DNA from: Streptomyces sp. S465
GTDB lineage: Bacteria > Actinomycetota > Actinomycetes > Streptomycetales > Streptomycetaceae
NCBI RefSeq assembly: GCF_026898115.1
Contig: NZ_CP114036.1
Span: 7,186,001 to 7,250,000, forward strand
Direction of reading: 5' to 3'
Length of the DNA stretch: 64,000 nt
Of the stretch, positions 50,140 to 58,701 are shown piece by piece. A program made the position numbers and the translations under genes. Each line of letters opens with the position of its first letter. The stretch's first letter is position 1. The notes beneath the pieces were generated by a model, which was given only the letters and a program-made list of their open reading frames with translations, was not told where the DNA came from and did no database searches.

Positions 50140-51005
50140 CCGCCACCTCGACCACCGCCCTCTACGACGTCCCCGGGCCCCGTACCCGCCGCCGTCACCG
50201 GGTCTACGGGCTGGCCGCGGCGGTGGTGCTGCTGGCCCTGCTCGGCTGGATCGTCCATCTCCTGATCGACACCGGCCAGTTCGCCTACCGCAAGTGGATG
50301 CCGTTCGCGTACAAGGGCATCCAGGAGTTGCTGCTGAACGGGCTGGCGGGCACCCTCAAGGCGTTCGGGCTGGCCGCGGCCCTCTCCCTCGTCCTCGGCG
50401 GGCTGCTCGCGGCCGGACGGCTCTCCGACCACCGTCCGGTGCGCTGGGTGGCCACGCTGGTGGTGGAGTTCTTCCGGGCGATGCCCGTCCTGGTGATGAT
50501 CTTCTTCGTCTTTGTGGCGCTGCGGGTGCAGCCGCTGCCCGCCCTGGTCACCGGGCTGACGCTGTACAACGGCTCGGTGCTGGCCGAGGTGTTCCGGGCC
50601 GGGGTGAACTCGGTGCCCAGGGGCCAGCGCGAGGCGGCGTACTCGCTCGGTCTGCGCAAGACCCAGGTCATGGCGTCGGTCCTGGTGCCGCAGGGCGTGC
50701 GGGCGATGCTGCCGGCCATCATCAGCCAGCTGGTGGTGGCCCTGAAGGACACCTCGCTCGGCTTCCTCATCACCTACGAGGAGTTCCTGCACGCCGGAAA
50801 GCTGATCGCGTCCAATCTCGACTACGACCTGCCGTTCATCCCGGTGGTCATGGTGATCTCGCCGATCTACATCGGGATGTGCATGCTGCTGTCCTGGTTC
50901 GCCAACTGGGTGGCCAGGCAGGAGCGGCGCAGTGTGAAGACCCGCCAGCTCGAGGTCGCCCCCGCGCAACCGGCCGCCCCGATGCCGGGGGACACCCGCG
51001 GCTGA
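50136..51005 (+). CDS. gluD: Glutamate-type ABC importer permease 2
   Basis: A 289-residue HisM-type permease. It carries one extra N-terminal span (YGLAAAVVLLALLGWIVHLL), then LNGLAGTLKAFGLAAALSLV, FFRAMPVLVMIFFVF and the EAA loop GQREAAYSLGLRKTQVMASV, then LVPQGVRAMLPAIIS. The polar C-terminal tail of 30 residues is Pro/Ala-rich. Last gene of the importer operon. Confidence 0.92.
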   Translation: MTATSTTALYDVPGPRTRRRHRVYGLAAAVVLLALLGWIVHLLIDTGQFAYRKWMPFAYKGIQELLLNGLAGTLKAFGLAAALSLVLGGLLAAGRLSDHRPVRWVATLVVEFFRAMPVLVMIFFVFVALRVQPLPALVTGLTLYNGSVLAEVFRAGVNSVPRGQREAAYSLGLRKTQVMASVLVPQGVRAMLPAIISQLVVALKDTSLGFLITYEEFLHAGKLIASNLDYDLPFIPVVMVISPIYIGMCMLLSWFANWVARQERRSVKTRQLEVAPAQPAAPMPGDTRG

Positions 51006-51026
51006 GCCGGGGCGGCCGGGCGTCCC

Positions 51027-52643
51027 TCAGCCGCGGACCGGGACCGTGAGGTACGACGGGTCGGCGTCCGGGGAGGAGAACGTGAGGTGGGCGCCGTCCG
51101 GGTTGTGCTCGATGTAGAGCGGGTCGACGGTGTCGACGACCAGCGCCAGACGGTGGCCGGCCGGCACGTCGTACGCCGTGGAGAACAGCTCCAGATCCAC
51201 TCCGAAGGGCGTGCCCGGGGTGCGGTCGTGGAAGGTGAACGGGGCGTGGGTGACGAGCTTGCCGACGCCCAGCGGGCCCACGTCGTAGAGGTACGCGACC
51301 GCCGTGCCGTCGGAGCGGTCGCTGGTCACGGTGGTGTGCAGCGTCACCGTGCCGCGCACGCGCTGTTCGCTCGTGTACGGTCCGGTCTGCCACACGGCCG
51401 CGTAGGACCGGGGCAGCAGCGGGATCGAGGCGAGCGGCGGGATCTTCAGGAACTGGTCGAGGGCGCCGCTGAGCAGCACCGTTCCGGCGTTGGCGCCGGA
51501 GTCGTGGTTGGCGGTGATCTTCTCGGTGGTCTCCAGCGGGACGCGGCGCCGCTCCGAGGGCACGGCCGACCAGCTGGGGTAGCCCTCGTAGGCGTCGCCG
51601 TCGGCCGTACGGGACATCAGCTGCACCGGCGCTTGGCGGTCGATGCCGTTGCGCTCGCCCTTGAGGTAGCGGTCGAGCCATTGCCGGGTGTGGTCCCAGG
51701 TGGTGTTGGGCAGTCCGAGCAGCCCCGTGAGCTCGCCGGTGGCGTGGTCGCCGGGCCGCAGCTCCAGCCGTTTGGGCCCGGTCAGCTTCTCGAAGAAGTC
51801 GGCGTAGCTGTTGGGCGGGAAGATCGAGTCGCCCCAGGAGTTGCCCAGCATGATGGCCGCGCCGCCTGCGTTGATCCGGTCGAGGTAGGTGGCGGGGGAG
51901 CGCTTCTTGCCCCACTCGATCAGATCCTGTTCCTTGTCGAGGCGGGAGCCGAGGAAGTCCGCGAGGATCTGCCGGAGTTCCTCGCTGGGCCGGCCGGTCA
52001 GCTCCCCGGCCCCGCCGAGCAGCCCGGCGGCCTGGACGTGCTGGGTGCGGCCGCTGTAGATCGAACCGACCAGGTCCGCCCAGCCGCTCATGGCCACCAC
52101 GGCCTTGATCCGCTGATCGGCACCGGCCGCCAGCAGGCTGATCCCGGCGCCGTAGGAGACTCCGGCCATGCCGATGTGGTCGGGGTCGGCGGGGGTGTTG
52201 GCGAGCGCCCAGTCGATGACCTTGGAGGCGTCGGCGATATCGGGCGGCCCGGCCGTCTCGATCTTCCCGCCGGACTGCCAGAAGCCGCGCGAGTTGTAGG
52301 TGAGCACCACATAGCCGGCTTCGGCGAGCTTCTTGGCCTGGGCGAGGTATTCGACTTGGGGCAGGGACCAGCTGGTGGGCAGCACGACGAGGGGAAGCCG
52401 GCGGGAGCTGTCGGCGTCCGCGGGGGCGACGACGTTGGCGGCCAGGTTCACGCCGCCGTCGCCGGGGATGTCGACGAACCGTATGGAGGTGGCCGAGGCG
52501 GTGGCCGTGGCGGCGGTGGCGGCGGCCGGGGCCGGTGCCACCGCCTGGGCGGCGGGTGCGAGGCCGAATGCCGCACCGGCCAGGACGGTCACCGAGACGG
52601 CGGCGGCCGTCGTGGGGCGCGGGACTTTGCGGGCAGGGGTCAC
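51027..52643 (-). CDS. Secreted alpha/beta hydrolase (CocE/S15-like)
   Basis: A 538-residue exported hydrolase with an Ala-rich signal peptide (VSVTVLAGAAFGLAPAAQAV). The catalytic domain has GYVVLTYNSRGFWQSGG, the nucleophile elbow MAGVSYGAGISLL, and a His candidate in RPGDHATGEL; the C-terminal 180 residues form a jelly-roll (GPYTSEQRVRGTVTLHTTVT, then PAGHRLALVVDTVDPLYIEH), as in X-Pro dipeptidyl-peptidase/CocE enzymes. GTG 52643 has AGGAG 5 bases upstream. It may be an acyl esterase or peptidase; the choice is open. Confidence 0.85.
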   Translation of the reverse strand: MTPARKVPRPTTAAAVSVTVLAGAAFGLAPAAQAVAPAPAAATAATATASATSIRFVDIPGDGGVNLAANVVAPADADSSRRLPLVVLPTSWSLPQVEYLAQAKKLAEAGYVVLTYNSRGFWQSGGKIETAGPPDIADASKVIDWALANTPADPDHIGMAGVSYGAGISLLAAGADQRIKAVVAMSGWADLVGSIYSGRTQHVQAAGLLGGAGELTGRPSEELRQILADFLGSRLDKEQDLIEWGKKRSPATYLDRINAGGAAIMLGNSWGDSIFPPNSYADFFEKLTGPKRLELRPGDHATGELTGLLGLPNTTWDHTRQWLDRYLKGERNGIDRQAPVQLMSRTADGDAYEGYPSWSAVPSERRRVPLETTEKITANHDSGANAGTVLLSGALDQFLKIPPLASIPLLPRSYAAVWQTGPYTSEQRVRGTVTLHTTVTSDRSDGTAVAYLYDVGPLGVGKLVTHAPFTFHDRTPGTPFGVDLELFSTAYDVPAGHRLALVVDTVDPLYIEHNPDGAHLTFSSPDADPSYLTVPVRG

Positions 52644-52714
52644 TGTGGCTCCTGGTGGGATGCCGTGGGGGCAGGGGAGCACCGGTGCTTGTGACCCGAC
52701 GGTAACCCGCGTGT

Positions 52715-52727
52715 TTACCGACGGTAA
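52715..52727. promoter_or_regulatory. Inverted repeat upstream of the CocE-like gene
   Basis: TTACC-GAC-GGTAA is a perfect short inverted repeat; further GGTAA copies occur at 52701, 52733 and 52750. The cluster of GGTAA half-sites in the promoter region suggests a multi-site operator. Confidence 0.45.
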
Positions 52728-52806
52728 TAGCACGGTAAGTTACGCCTGGGTAACGATAAGCCCCGGGGTCGCCCGCTCAGCCTTGCCTGCGCCACGGCAC
52801 TGGGGG

Positions 52807-53045
52807 CTCGACCTGGCCGTGGCGCTGCACCCGGCCGTGGGGCTGGCTGGACCCGGCCGTGGGGCTGAGCCCCGCCAGGGCACTGGACCTGGCCGTGGGG
52901 CTCGACCTGGCGGTGGGGCTGGACCCGGTCCGGGGGCTGGACCCGGCCGTGGGACTGGACCCCGCCACGCGGCTCGACCCGGCCACGGGCTGAGCCTCGC
53001 CGTGGGGCTGGACCCGGCCCTGGGGCTGGGAGCCCCGCCGTGGGG
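52807..53045. repeat. 18-bp minisatellite, about 13 units
   Basis: Near-continuous copies of CTSGACCYGGCCGTGGGG, read as consecutive 18-base units from 52807; two units are longer by 2 to 4 bases. It fills the space between the promoter of the CocE-like gene and the stop of the DUF6204 gene. The open frames that cross it (six-residue repeats such as GSSPTA on the minus strand) have no start signals and are not called as genes. Confidence 0.85.
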
Positions 53046-53053
53046 CTGGACGC

Positions 53054-53386
53054 TCAGCCCTGCCCGCTCGTGCGGCGCTTGCCGCTCGCACGGCTCTTGC
53101 GGCGGATCTTGATCTCCCGCAGGTCCGTCACCCCGATCCGCAGAATCCGGTGGGGGTAGCCGTGCGCCGCCAGCGCCGCGATGGCCCGTTCGGTCGCCTC
53201 GGGCTCGCCGTCGTCCGGCCCCGCGGGCACCTGGCAGCGGAAGGTGAACGCCGAAAGGCTCCGGTCGCAGGTGAAGGTGCCCGCCTCGGTGAAGGTCACC
53301 GGGAACGCGTCGACCGCGGTACGCAGTGCCTCCCGGTCGTCCTGGGCCAACTCCTCGAAGGTGCCGCGGATGGTCACTCGGAACAC
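53054..53386 (-). CDS. DUF6204-like small protein
   Basis: A 110-residue cytosolic protein: FRVTIRGTFEELAQDDREAL at the start, a central SAFTFRCQVPAG strand, a helix (EATERAIAALAAHGYPHRIL) and a basic tail with KIRRKSRASGKRRTSG. I recall this as the Streptomyces DUF6204 pattern. Its first 13 bases overlap the end of the TetR gene, so it is translated with that regulator. Function unknown. Confidence 0.7.
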   Translation of the reverse strand: MFRVTIRGTFEELAQDDREALRTAVDAFPVTFTEAGTFTCDRSLSAFTFRCQVPAGPDDGEPEATERAIAALAAHGYPHRILRIGVTDLREIKIRRKSRASGKRRTSGQG

Positions 53387-54027
53387 GGTCGCTCCTCCCG
53401 TACGGCGTAACCGAGCATCGGCGCGCCGAGCATCTCCTCGATGGCGTCGAGCAGTTCCGTGACGGCCTTGGCGATGGCGTCCGGGCGTTCGCCCGCCGCG
53501 ACGCGCCGGCCGATCTCGCCGAAGATCAGCGAGTGATAGCCGCTGATCTGGGCGGCCACCACGCGCGGCAGCGGATCCTCCGGCGCCGCGCCGGTCTCCT
53601 CGGCGAGCAGGGCGGCCAGTTCGTCGTTCATCCGGTGGCCGAGGTCCTCCAGCCGGGCGACCAGCGTGGGCGCGGCCCGCATCATGGCGAAGAACGGGCC
53701 GAACCCGTCGGTCAGCCCCACCGCGCGGTCGCGGCGGTCCACCTCCTCGCGCAGCCGGTCCAGCACCGCCTGGGCGGCGGACCGGCCGGGCGGGCGCTCG
53801 CGCACGATGTCGGCGAGCCGCCGCGGGGACGCCTGGTCGGGCGGCAGGACCAGATCCTCCTTGGCCGGGAAGTAGTTGTAGACGGTGTTGACGGACACCT
53901 CCGCGGCCTCGGCGACCTCGGCGACCGTGACCCGGTCGAAGCCCCGCTCCAGGAACAGGCCGGTGGCCACGTCCGCGATCCGCCGGCGCGTACGGCGCTT
54001 GTGCCGTTCCCGCAGTCCTTCGCTCAT
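53374..54027 (-). CDS. TetR-family repressor of the DrrAB-like pump
   Basis: A 217-residue TetR protein: RERHKRRTRRRIADVATGLF, then VTVAEVAEAAEVSVNTVYNYF as the HTH, and a C-terminal ligand domain of ordinary size. It is divergent from the ATPase gene of a DrrAB-type exporter, 91 bases away, with a pair of direct repeats in between, and is thus the probable repressor of the pump. Confidence 0.9.
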   Translation of the reverse strand: MSEGLRERHKRRTRRRIADVATGLFLERGFDRVTVAEVAEAAEVSVNTVYNYFPAKEDLVLPPDQASPRRLADIVRERPPGRSAAQAVLDRLREEVDRRDRAVGLTDGFGPFFAMMRAAPTLVARLEDLGHRMNDELAALLAEETGAAPEDPLPRVVAAQISGYHSLIFGEIGRRVAAGERPDAIAKAVTELLDAIEEMLGAPMLGYAVREERPCSE

Positions 54028-54046
54028 GGCGGCCAGTGTAGCCCGC

Positions 54047-54073
54047 TACAAACTTGAAACCCAGTACAAACTT
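54047..54073. promoter_or_regulatory. Direct repeats between TetR and pump genes
   Basis: TACAAACTT occurs at 54047-54055 and 54065-54073, an 18-base period, both followed by A-rich bases (GAA, TAA). They are in the shared 91-base promoter region and may be TetR binding half-sites or two -10/-35 sets. Confidence 0.5.
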
Positions 54074-54118
54074 TAAGTCGATTGCAAGATTGCCGTGCGC
54101 TGTGCTCTGATCGAGGGC

Positions 54119-54898
54119 ATGTCCTCATCCGTCATCCGCGTTCGCGGCCTCACCCGGACCTTCTCGCTGGGCAGCGGCCCCGTGCACGCCGTCCGTGGGA
54201 TCGATCTGACCGTCGGCCGCGGCGAGATCCTCGGCTTCCTGGGCCCCAACGGAGCCGGTAAGACCACGACCCTGCGCATGCTCACCACCCTGCTGCCGCC
54301 CAGCGGGGGCGAGGCCGAGATCGCGGGCCACGACCTGCTCCGCGATCCGGCGGGCGTCCGCCGGCGGATCGGCTATGTGGCCCAGTCGGGCGGGCTGGAC
54401 CCGTCCTGCTCCGTACGCGAGGAGCTGGTCACCCAGGGCCGGCTGCATCTGATGTCCAGGGGCGCGGCGGCCGGGCGCGCCGAGGAACTCGCCGGTGAGC
54501 TCGGGCTGTCGGCGTTCATGGACCGCCCGACCGCCGCCCTGTCCGGCGGTCAGCGCCGCCGGGTGGAGATCGCGCTGGGCCTGGTCAACCGGCCCGAGGT
54601 GCTCTTCCTCGACGAGCCCACCACCGGTCTCGACCCCGGGAGCCGGGCCGAGCTGTGGGACCTGGTGCGGCGGATCCGCGACGGGAGCGGCACCACGGTC
54701 TTCCTCACCACCCACTACCTGGACGAGGCCGACGCGCTCGCCGACCGGATCGTGGTGGTGGACGCCGGGCGGGTAGTCGCCGAGGGCACCTCCGCCGAGC
54801 TCAAGAGCCGCTATGCGGGCGATCCGGCCGCCGGCCTCCAGGACGCCTTCCTCGCCATCACCGGCCGGGCCACGGCCGAAGAACCCCTCGCCATCTGA
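54119..54898 (+). CDS. ABC exporter ATPase (DrrA-like)
   Basis: A 259-residue ATPase of the drug-resistance group. Walker A GPNGAGKTTTLRML, Q-loop YVAQSGGLDPSCSVREEL, signature LSGGQRRRVEIALGL, Walker B VLFLDEPTTGLDPGS and H-loop TTHYLDEADALADRI are complete. The short C-terminal part (LQDAFLAITGRA) agrees with DrrA. With the permease that follows 17 bases later it should export lipophilic compounds. Confidence 0.92.
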   Translation: MSSSVIRVRGLTRTFSLGSGPVHAVRGIDLTVGRGEILGFLGPNGAGKTTTLRMLTTLLPPSGGEAEIAGHDLLRDPAGVRRRIGYVAQSGGLDPSCSVREELVTQGRLHLMSRGAAAGRAEELAGELGLSAFMDRPTAALSGGQRRRVEIALGLVNRPEVLFLDEPTTGLDPGSRAELWDLVRRIRDGSGTTVFLTTHYLDEADALADRIVVVDAGRVVAEGTSAELKSRYAGDPAAGLQDAFLAITGRATAEEPLAI

Positions 54899-54915
54899 AC
54901 ACTCGAGGCCCTCTT

Positions 54916-55662
54916 ATGACTCTCCTCGCCCACACGGGCATCATCTTCGGCCGCTGTCTGCGCTCCACGCTCCGCTCGAAGACCAGTCTTCTCTTCGGGA
55001 TGCTTCAGCCGCTGCTCTTCCTCGCCCTCTTCGGCCCGCTGCTGACCGGGCTCGACCTGGGCACCGGCGGATCGTCCTGGCAGACGCTGGTCCCCGGTGT
55101 GCTCGTCCAGCTCGGTCTGCTCGGCGGGTCATACGTCGGACTGGGGCTGCTGATGGACCGTCACAGCGGTGTTCTGGACCGGATGCGGGTCACCCCGGTC
55201 AGCCCGCTGGCGCTGCTGCTCGGCCGCACCCTGCGCGATGTGGTCCAGCTGGTGGCCCAGTCGGTGCTGCTGGTGCTGCTCGGCCTGGCGTTCGGGCTGC
55301 GCGCCCCGCTCCTGGGCGTGGTGATCGGGCTGCTGTTCGTGGCCGTGCTCGCGGCGGCCCTGTCCGCGCTCTCCTACGGACTGGCCATGAACGTCCGCAC
55401 GCCCCCGGAGTTCGCCGCCATCGCCAACACGGCGGTCATGCCGCTGATGCTGCTCTCCGGTCTGCTGCTGCCCATGGCCCTGGCCCCCGGCTGGCTGGCG
55501 GGCGCCTCGCGCGCCGTGCCGTTCCGCTACACGGTCGACGCGGTGCGCCAGGCGTTCCTGGGGCACTACGCGAACGCCACGGTCGTCGCGGGGGCGGCCG
55601 TCACCCTGGCCCTGGCGGCGCTGTGTCTGCTCGGTGGGGCCCGGCTGTTCCGCCGCCCCTGA
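54916..55662 (+). CDS. ABC exporter permease (DrrB-like)
   Basis: A 248-residue ABC-2 permease with six spans. The N-terminal FGRCLRSTLRSKTSLLFGML, the LDRMRVTPVSPLALLLGRTL loop and RTPPEFAAIANTAVMPLMLL, then LSGLLLPMALAP are characteristic. Coupled to the DrrA-like ATPase; the substrate is unknown. Confidence 0.9.
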   Translation: MTLLAHTGIIFGRCLRSTLRSKTSLLFGMLQPLLFLALFGPLLTGLDLGTGGSSWQTLVPGVLVQLGLLGGSYVGLGLLMDRHSGVLDRMRVTPVSPLALLLGRTLRDVVQLVAQSVLLVLLGLAFGLRAPLLGVVIGLLFVAVLAAALSALSYGLAMNVRTPPEFAAIANTAVMPLMLLSGLLLPMALAPGWLAGASRAVPFRYTVDAVRQAFLGHYANATVVAGAAVTLALAALCLLGGARLFRRP

Positions 55663-55684
55663 CCCGGCCGTCCACCTCCCGGCG

Positions 55685-55758
55685 CAGTCGTCCTTCCGGC
55701 GCTGTCGTCCCTGCGGCTGGTCGTCCTTCGCGGCCGGCTCAGTCGTCCTTCGCGGCCG
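55685..55758. repeat. 22-bp degenerate repeats
   Basis: GTCGTCCTTCGCGGCCG occurs at 55720-55736 and 55742-55758, and two weaker copies (GTCGTCCTTCCGGCG, GTCGTCCCTGCGGCTG) precede them at 22 to 17 base spacing. The last copy runs into the end of the convergent gene at 55739, so that gene's C-terminal codons are part of the array. Confidence 0.55.
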
Positions 55759-56494
55759 CCCGTGCGGCGGCGCGGGGGCCGGCCGGGGAGGTCGCGGACT
55801 TGGTCACATCCGCGACCAGCTCCACCACATCCGGCCCGTACGCCTGGGAGTTGACCACCTTCAGCAGCAGGCAGAAGGAGCCCTGGGCGCCGTACTTCCG
55901 GGCCAGCCGGGCGCGGTTGCGGACGAGATGGCGGACGGCGGCGCGATGGGTGACCGGCCGCTGACCGGCCGCCAGGAAGACGGGCCGGCTGTCGTCGCCC
56001 GCCGTCAGCCGGGCCAGCAGCACATGCTCGACCGCGCCCGGCTCCGGGCGGTAGTGCGTACCGGCGATGGTGAACGTTCCCCGGTCGGCACCGGACTCGT
56101 CGCCCGGGTGCACGGTCACGCCCGGCAGCAGATTGGTCAGATGGGCGGCGAGCCTGCGGTGTGCGGTCGGATCGCCGACGCAGAACTCGGTGCGCGACCC
56201 GACGCCCTGGAGCCCGGTGTCGTGCGGGGCGACCTCGGCGTGCGCCCCGCAGCTCTCCACGACGGACGCGAGCCCCAGCAGGGCCAGCGCGTCATGGCGG
56301 GGGATGCTCCAGTGCGCCGAGCCGCTGTCCCGGTGGGTGACCAGGACACACTCCGAACCGTCCGGCAGACCGAAGAAGCGCTGCTCGCGGGCGCGCTTGC
56401 GGCGCCCGAACGCCGTGTGCACGGCCCAGCCGGCGACCAGGCCCACGATCAGGGCCGCCCCGGAGGCGATCAGGTCCTGCGCGGTGTCTGTCAT
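55739..56494 (-). CDS. Membrane-anchored protein of unknown function
   Basis: A 251-residue protein. One N-terminal span (LIASGAALIVGLVAGWAVHT) is followed by a basic stretch and a 200-residue soluble region with ECVLVTHRDSGSAHWSIPRH, GVGSRTEFCVGDPTAHRRLA, GTFTIAGTHYRPEPG and GSFCLLLKVVNSQAYGPDVV. I do not recognise the family. The orientation signals (basic residues after the span) suggest a cytosolic domain. It faces away from the gamma-glutamyltransferase gene. Confidence 0.75.
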   Translation of the reverse strand: MTDTAQDLIASGAALIVGLVAGWAVHTAFGRRKRAREQRFFGLPDGSECVLVTHRDSGSAHWSIPRHDALALLGLASVVESCGAHAEVAPHDTGLQGVGSRTEFCVGDPTAHRRLAAHLTNLLPGVTVHPGDESGADRGTFTIAGTHYRPEPGAVEHVLLARLTAGDDSRPVFLAAGQRPVTHRAAVRHLVRNRARLARKYGAQGSFCLLLKVVNSQAYGPDVVELVADVTKSATSPAGPRAAARAAAKDD

Positions 56495-56662
56495 GGCCGC
56501 GCATAGTAGCGGTCGATCGGGTACCCGTTCGAGTGTGACGCGTGTACGAACACATGGGCGGACACATGAACGGAAAATCGGGCGGAACGGTGAATCAGCC
56601 CTGTCGTGAGCATGAGGCTCGCCGGTAGGCTCCGGCCCCTGTCGTCCACTTGGAGGTCACGG

Positions 56663-58552
56663 ATGGGGCACGGCGCACGACCAGCCACATCGTCCATCAC
56701 GTCCATCACGTCCACCACCGCCGCGGCCGTCCGGCGCAGGCTGCCCGCGCTGGCCGCGGCGGCCGGAATGGTCGCGGTGCTGGGCGTCGCCCCGGCCGGG
56801 GCCGCCGCACCGGACGGCGCCGCGCGGGCGGCGGGCGGCGCGCCCGCCAAGACGCCCGTGGCCGTCGGCTACGGCGGCGCGGTCTCCAGCGTGGACGCCG
56901 ACGCCTCGGCGGCCGGGATCGACGTGCTGCGGCACGGGGGCAACGCGGTGGACGCGGCGGTGGCAACCGCCGCCGCGCTCGGGGTCACCGAACCGTACTC
57001 GGCCGGGGTCGGCGGCGGCGGTTACTTCGTCTACTACGACGCCAAGCGGCACAAGGTCACCACGCTCGACGGCCGCGAGACCGCACCCCGCAGCGCGGAT
57101 GAGAACCTCTTCCTCGACCGACACGGCAAACCGCTGCCGTTCGCCGACGCGGTCACCAGCGGGCTGAGCGTCGGCACCCCCGGCACCCCCGCCACCTGGA
57201 ACGACGCCCTGGAGGCCTGGGGCAGCCGCTCGCTGGGGCAGGTGCTCAGGCCGGCCGAGCGGCTGGCCCGCGACGGGTTCACGGTCGACGCCACGTTCCG
57301 TCAGCAGACCGCCGACAACGAGGACCGCTTCAAGGACTTCCCGGCCACCGCCGAGCTCTTCCTGCCCGGCGGCAAGCTCCCGGAGGTCGGTTCGACCTTC
57401 CGCAACCCCGATCTCGCCCGTACCTACGCGCTGCTGGCCAAGAAGGGCGTCGGCGCCGTCTACAAGGGCGAGCTGGGCCGGGACATCGTCGAGACCGTAC
57501 GCAAGCCGCCCGTCGACCCGAAGGCGGAGCGCGTGGTGCGCGCCGGTGATCTGACGACCGAGGACCTGCGGGCCTACGAAACGAAGCGGCAGGCCCCGAC
57601 CCGGACCTCCTACCGCGGCCTGGACGTGTACGGCATGGCGCCCTCGTCCTCCGGTGGGACGAGCGTCGCCGAGGCGCTCAACATCCTGGAGAAGACCGAC
57701 CTCTCCAAGCTCAGCGAGCCCGAATATCTGCACCGCTACATCGAGGCCAGCCGGATCGCCTTCGCCGACCGGGGGCGCTGGGTCGGCGACCCCGCCGCCG
57801 AGGACGTCCCCACCAAGGGGCTCACCTCGCAGCGGTTCGCCGACTCCCGCGCCTGCCTGATCGAGGACGACGCGGTGCTCAAGAGCCCCGTGCCGCCCGG
57901 TGACCCGAACAACCCGGCCGCGCCCGGCACCTGCGACACCCGCGGCCACGCCGCCCCGACCACGTACGAGGGCGAGAACACCACGCATCTCACGGTCGCC
58001 GACAAGTGGGGCAACGTGGTGGCCTACACCCTCACCATCGAGCAGACCGGCGGCAGCGGGATCACCGTCCCCGGCCGTGGCTTCCTGCTCAACAACGAGC
58101 TGACCGACTTCTCCTTCGCGCCCGCCGACCCCGCCGTCCACGACCCGAACCTGCCGGGCCCGGGGAAGCGGCCGCGCTCGTCCATGTCGCCGACCATCGT
58201 GCTGGACGGCCACCAGCCGGTACTGGCGCTGGGCTCGCCGGGCGGGGCGACCATCATCACCACCGTGCTGCAAACCCTGCTGAACCATCTCGACCGGGGC
58301 ATGCCGCTGGTCGACGCGATCGCCGCACCGCGCGCCAGCCAGCGCAACGCCGCCCAGACCGAGCTGGAACCGGGGCTGTGGAACGGCCCGGTCCGCGCCA
58401 AGCTGGAGGCGCTCGGCCACTCCTTCAAGCAGAACCCCGAGATCGGGGCCGCCACCGGGGTGCAGCGGCTGTCCGGCGGACGGTGGCTGGCGGCGGCCGA
58501 GACGGAACGGCGGGGCGGCGGCTCGGCGATGGTGGTCAGCCCGACGCGCTGA
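56663..58552 (+). CDS. ggt: Gamma-glutamyltransferase, secreted
   Basis: A 629-residue exported Ntn-hydrolase precursor that cleaves glutathione and other gamma-glutamyl peptides. After the signal region (residues 30-50) the large subunit starts AVGYGGAVSSVDADASAAG, with HGGNAVDAAVATAAALGVTE, YSAGVGGGGYFVYYD and DGRETAPRSADE (substrate Arg). Self-cleavage should occur before the catalytic Thr of GENTTHLTVADKWGNVVA; the small subunit has GRGFLLNNELTDFSF, KRPRSSMSPTIVLDG and LGSPGGATIITTVLQ. ATG 56663 has GGAGG 6 bases upstream; the frame is open 19 codons further. Confidence 0.95.
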   Translation: MGHGARPATSSITSITSTTAAAVRRRLPALAAAAGMVAVLGVAPAGAAAPDGAARAAGGAPAKTPVAVGYGGAVSSVDADASAAGIDVLRHGGNAVDAAVATAAALGVTEPYSAGVGGGGYFVYYDAKRHKVTTLDGRETAPRSADENLFLDRHGKPLPFADAVTSGLSVGTPGTPATWNDALEAWGSRSLGQVLRPAERLARDGFTVDATFRQQTADNEDRFKDFPATAELFLPGGKLPEVGSTFRNPDLARTYALLAKKGVGAVYKGELGRDIVETVRKPPVDPKAERVVRAGDLTTEDLRAYETKRQAPTRTSYRGLDVYGMAPSSSGGTSVAEALNILEKTDLSKLSEPEYLHRYIEASRIAFADRGRWVGDPAAEDVPTKGLTSQRFADSRACLIEDDAVLKSPVPPGDPNNPAAPGTCDTRGHAAPTTYEGENTTHLTVADKWGNVVAYTLTIEQTGGSGITVPGRGFLLNNELTDFSFAPADPAVHDPNLPGPGKRPRSSMSPTIVLDGHQPVLALGSPGGATIITTVLQTLLNHLDRGMPLVDAIAAPRASQRNAAQTELEPGLWNGPVRAKLEALGHSFKQNPEIGAATGVQRLSGGRWLAAAETERRGGGSAMVVSPTR

Positions 58553-58619
58553 CCCGCGTCAGGCCGAGGCGTTGACCCGCGTCAGGCCGAGGCGTTGACC
58601 CGCGTCAGGCCGAGGCGTT
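58551..58619. repeat. Three tandem 23-bp repeats
   Basis: Three identical 23-base units that begin GACCCGCGTCAGGCCGAGGC start at 58551, 58574 and 58597, directly at the stop codon of ggt. Each unit holds a CGCGTCAGGCCGAGGCG near-palindrome. Confidence 0.85.
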
Positions 58620-58641
58620 GAACGGGCCCGCCCGACGCGCT

Positions 58642-58674
58642 GAACCGGGTCAACCCATCGGGTTGACCCGGTTC
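58642..58674. terminator. Strong bidirectional terminator between ggt and isochorismatase gene
   Basis: Perfect 15-base arms GAACCGGGTCAACCC and GGGTTGACCCGGTTC with a three-base loop (ATC), between convergent genes. Confidence 0.85.
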
Positions 58675-58701
58675 GTCGTGGCTCGGCAGCCGGGCCCCGG
58701 T

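Noticed and set aside
52333..53112. Open frame across the 18-bp minisatellite on the plus strand (and its minus-strand partner)
   Set aside because: It overlaps the start of the CocE-like gene in antisense and consists mainly of six-residue repeats dictated by the minisatellite.
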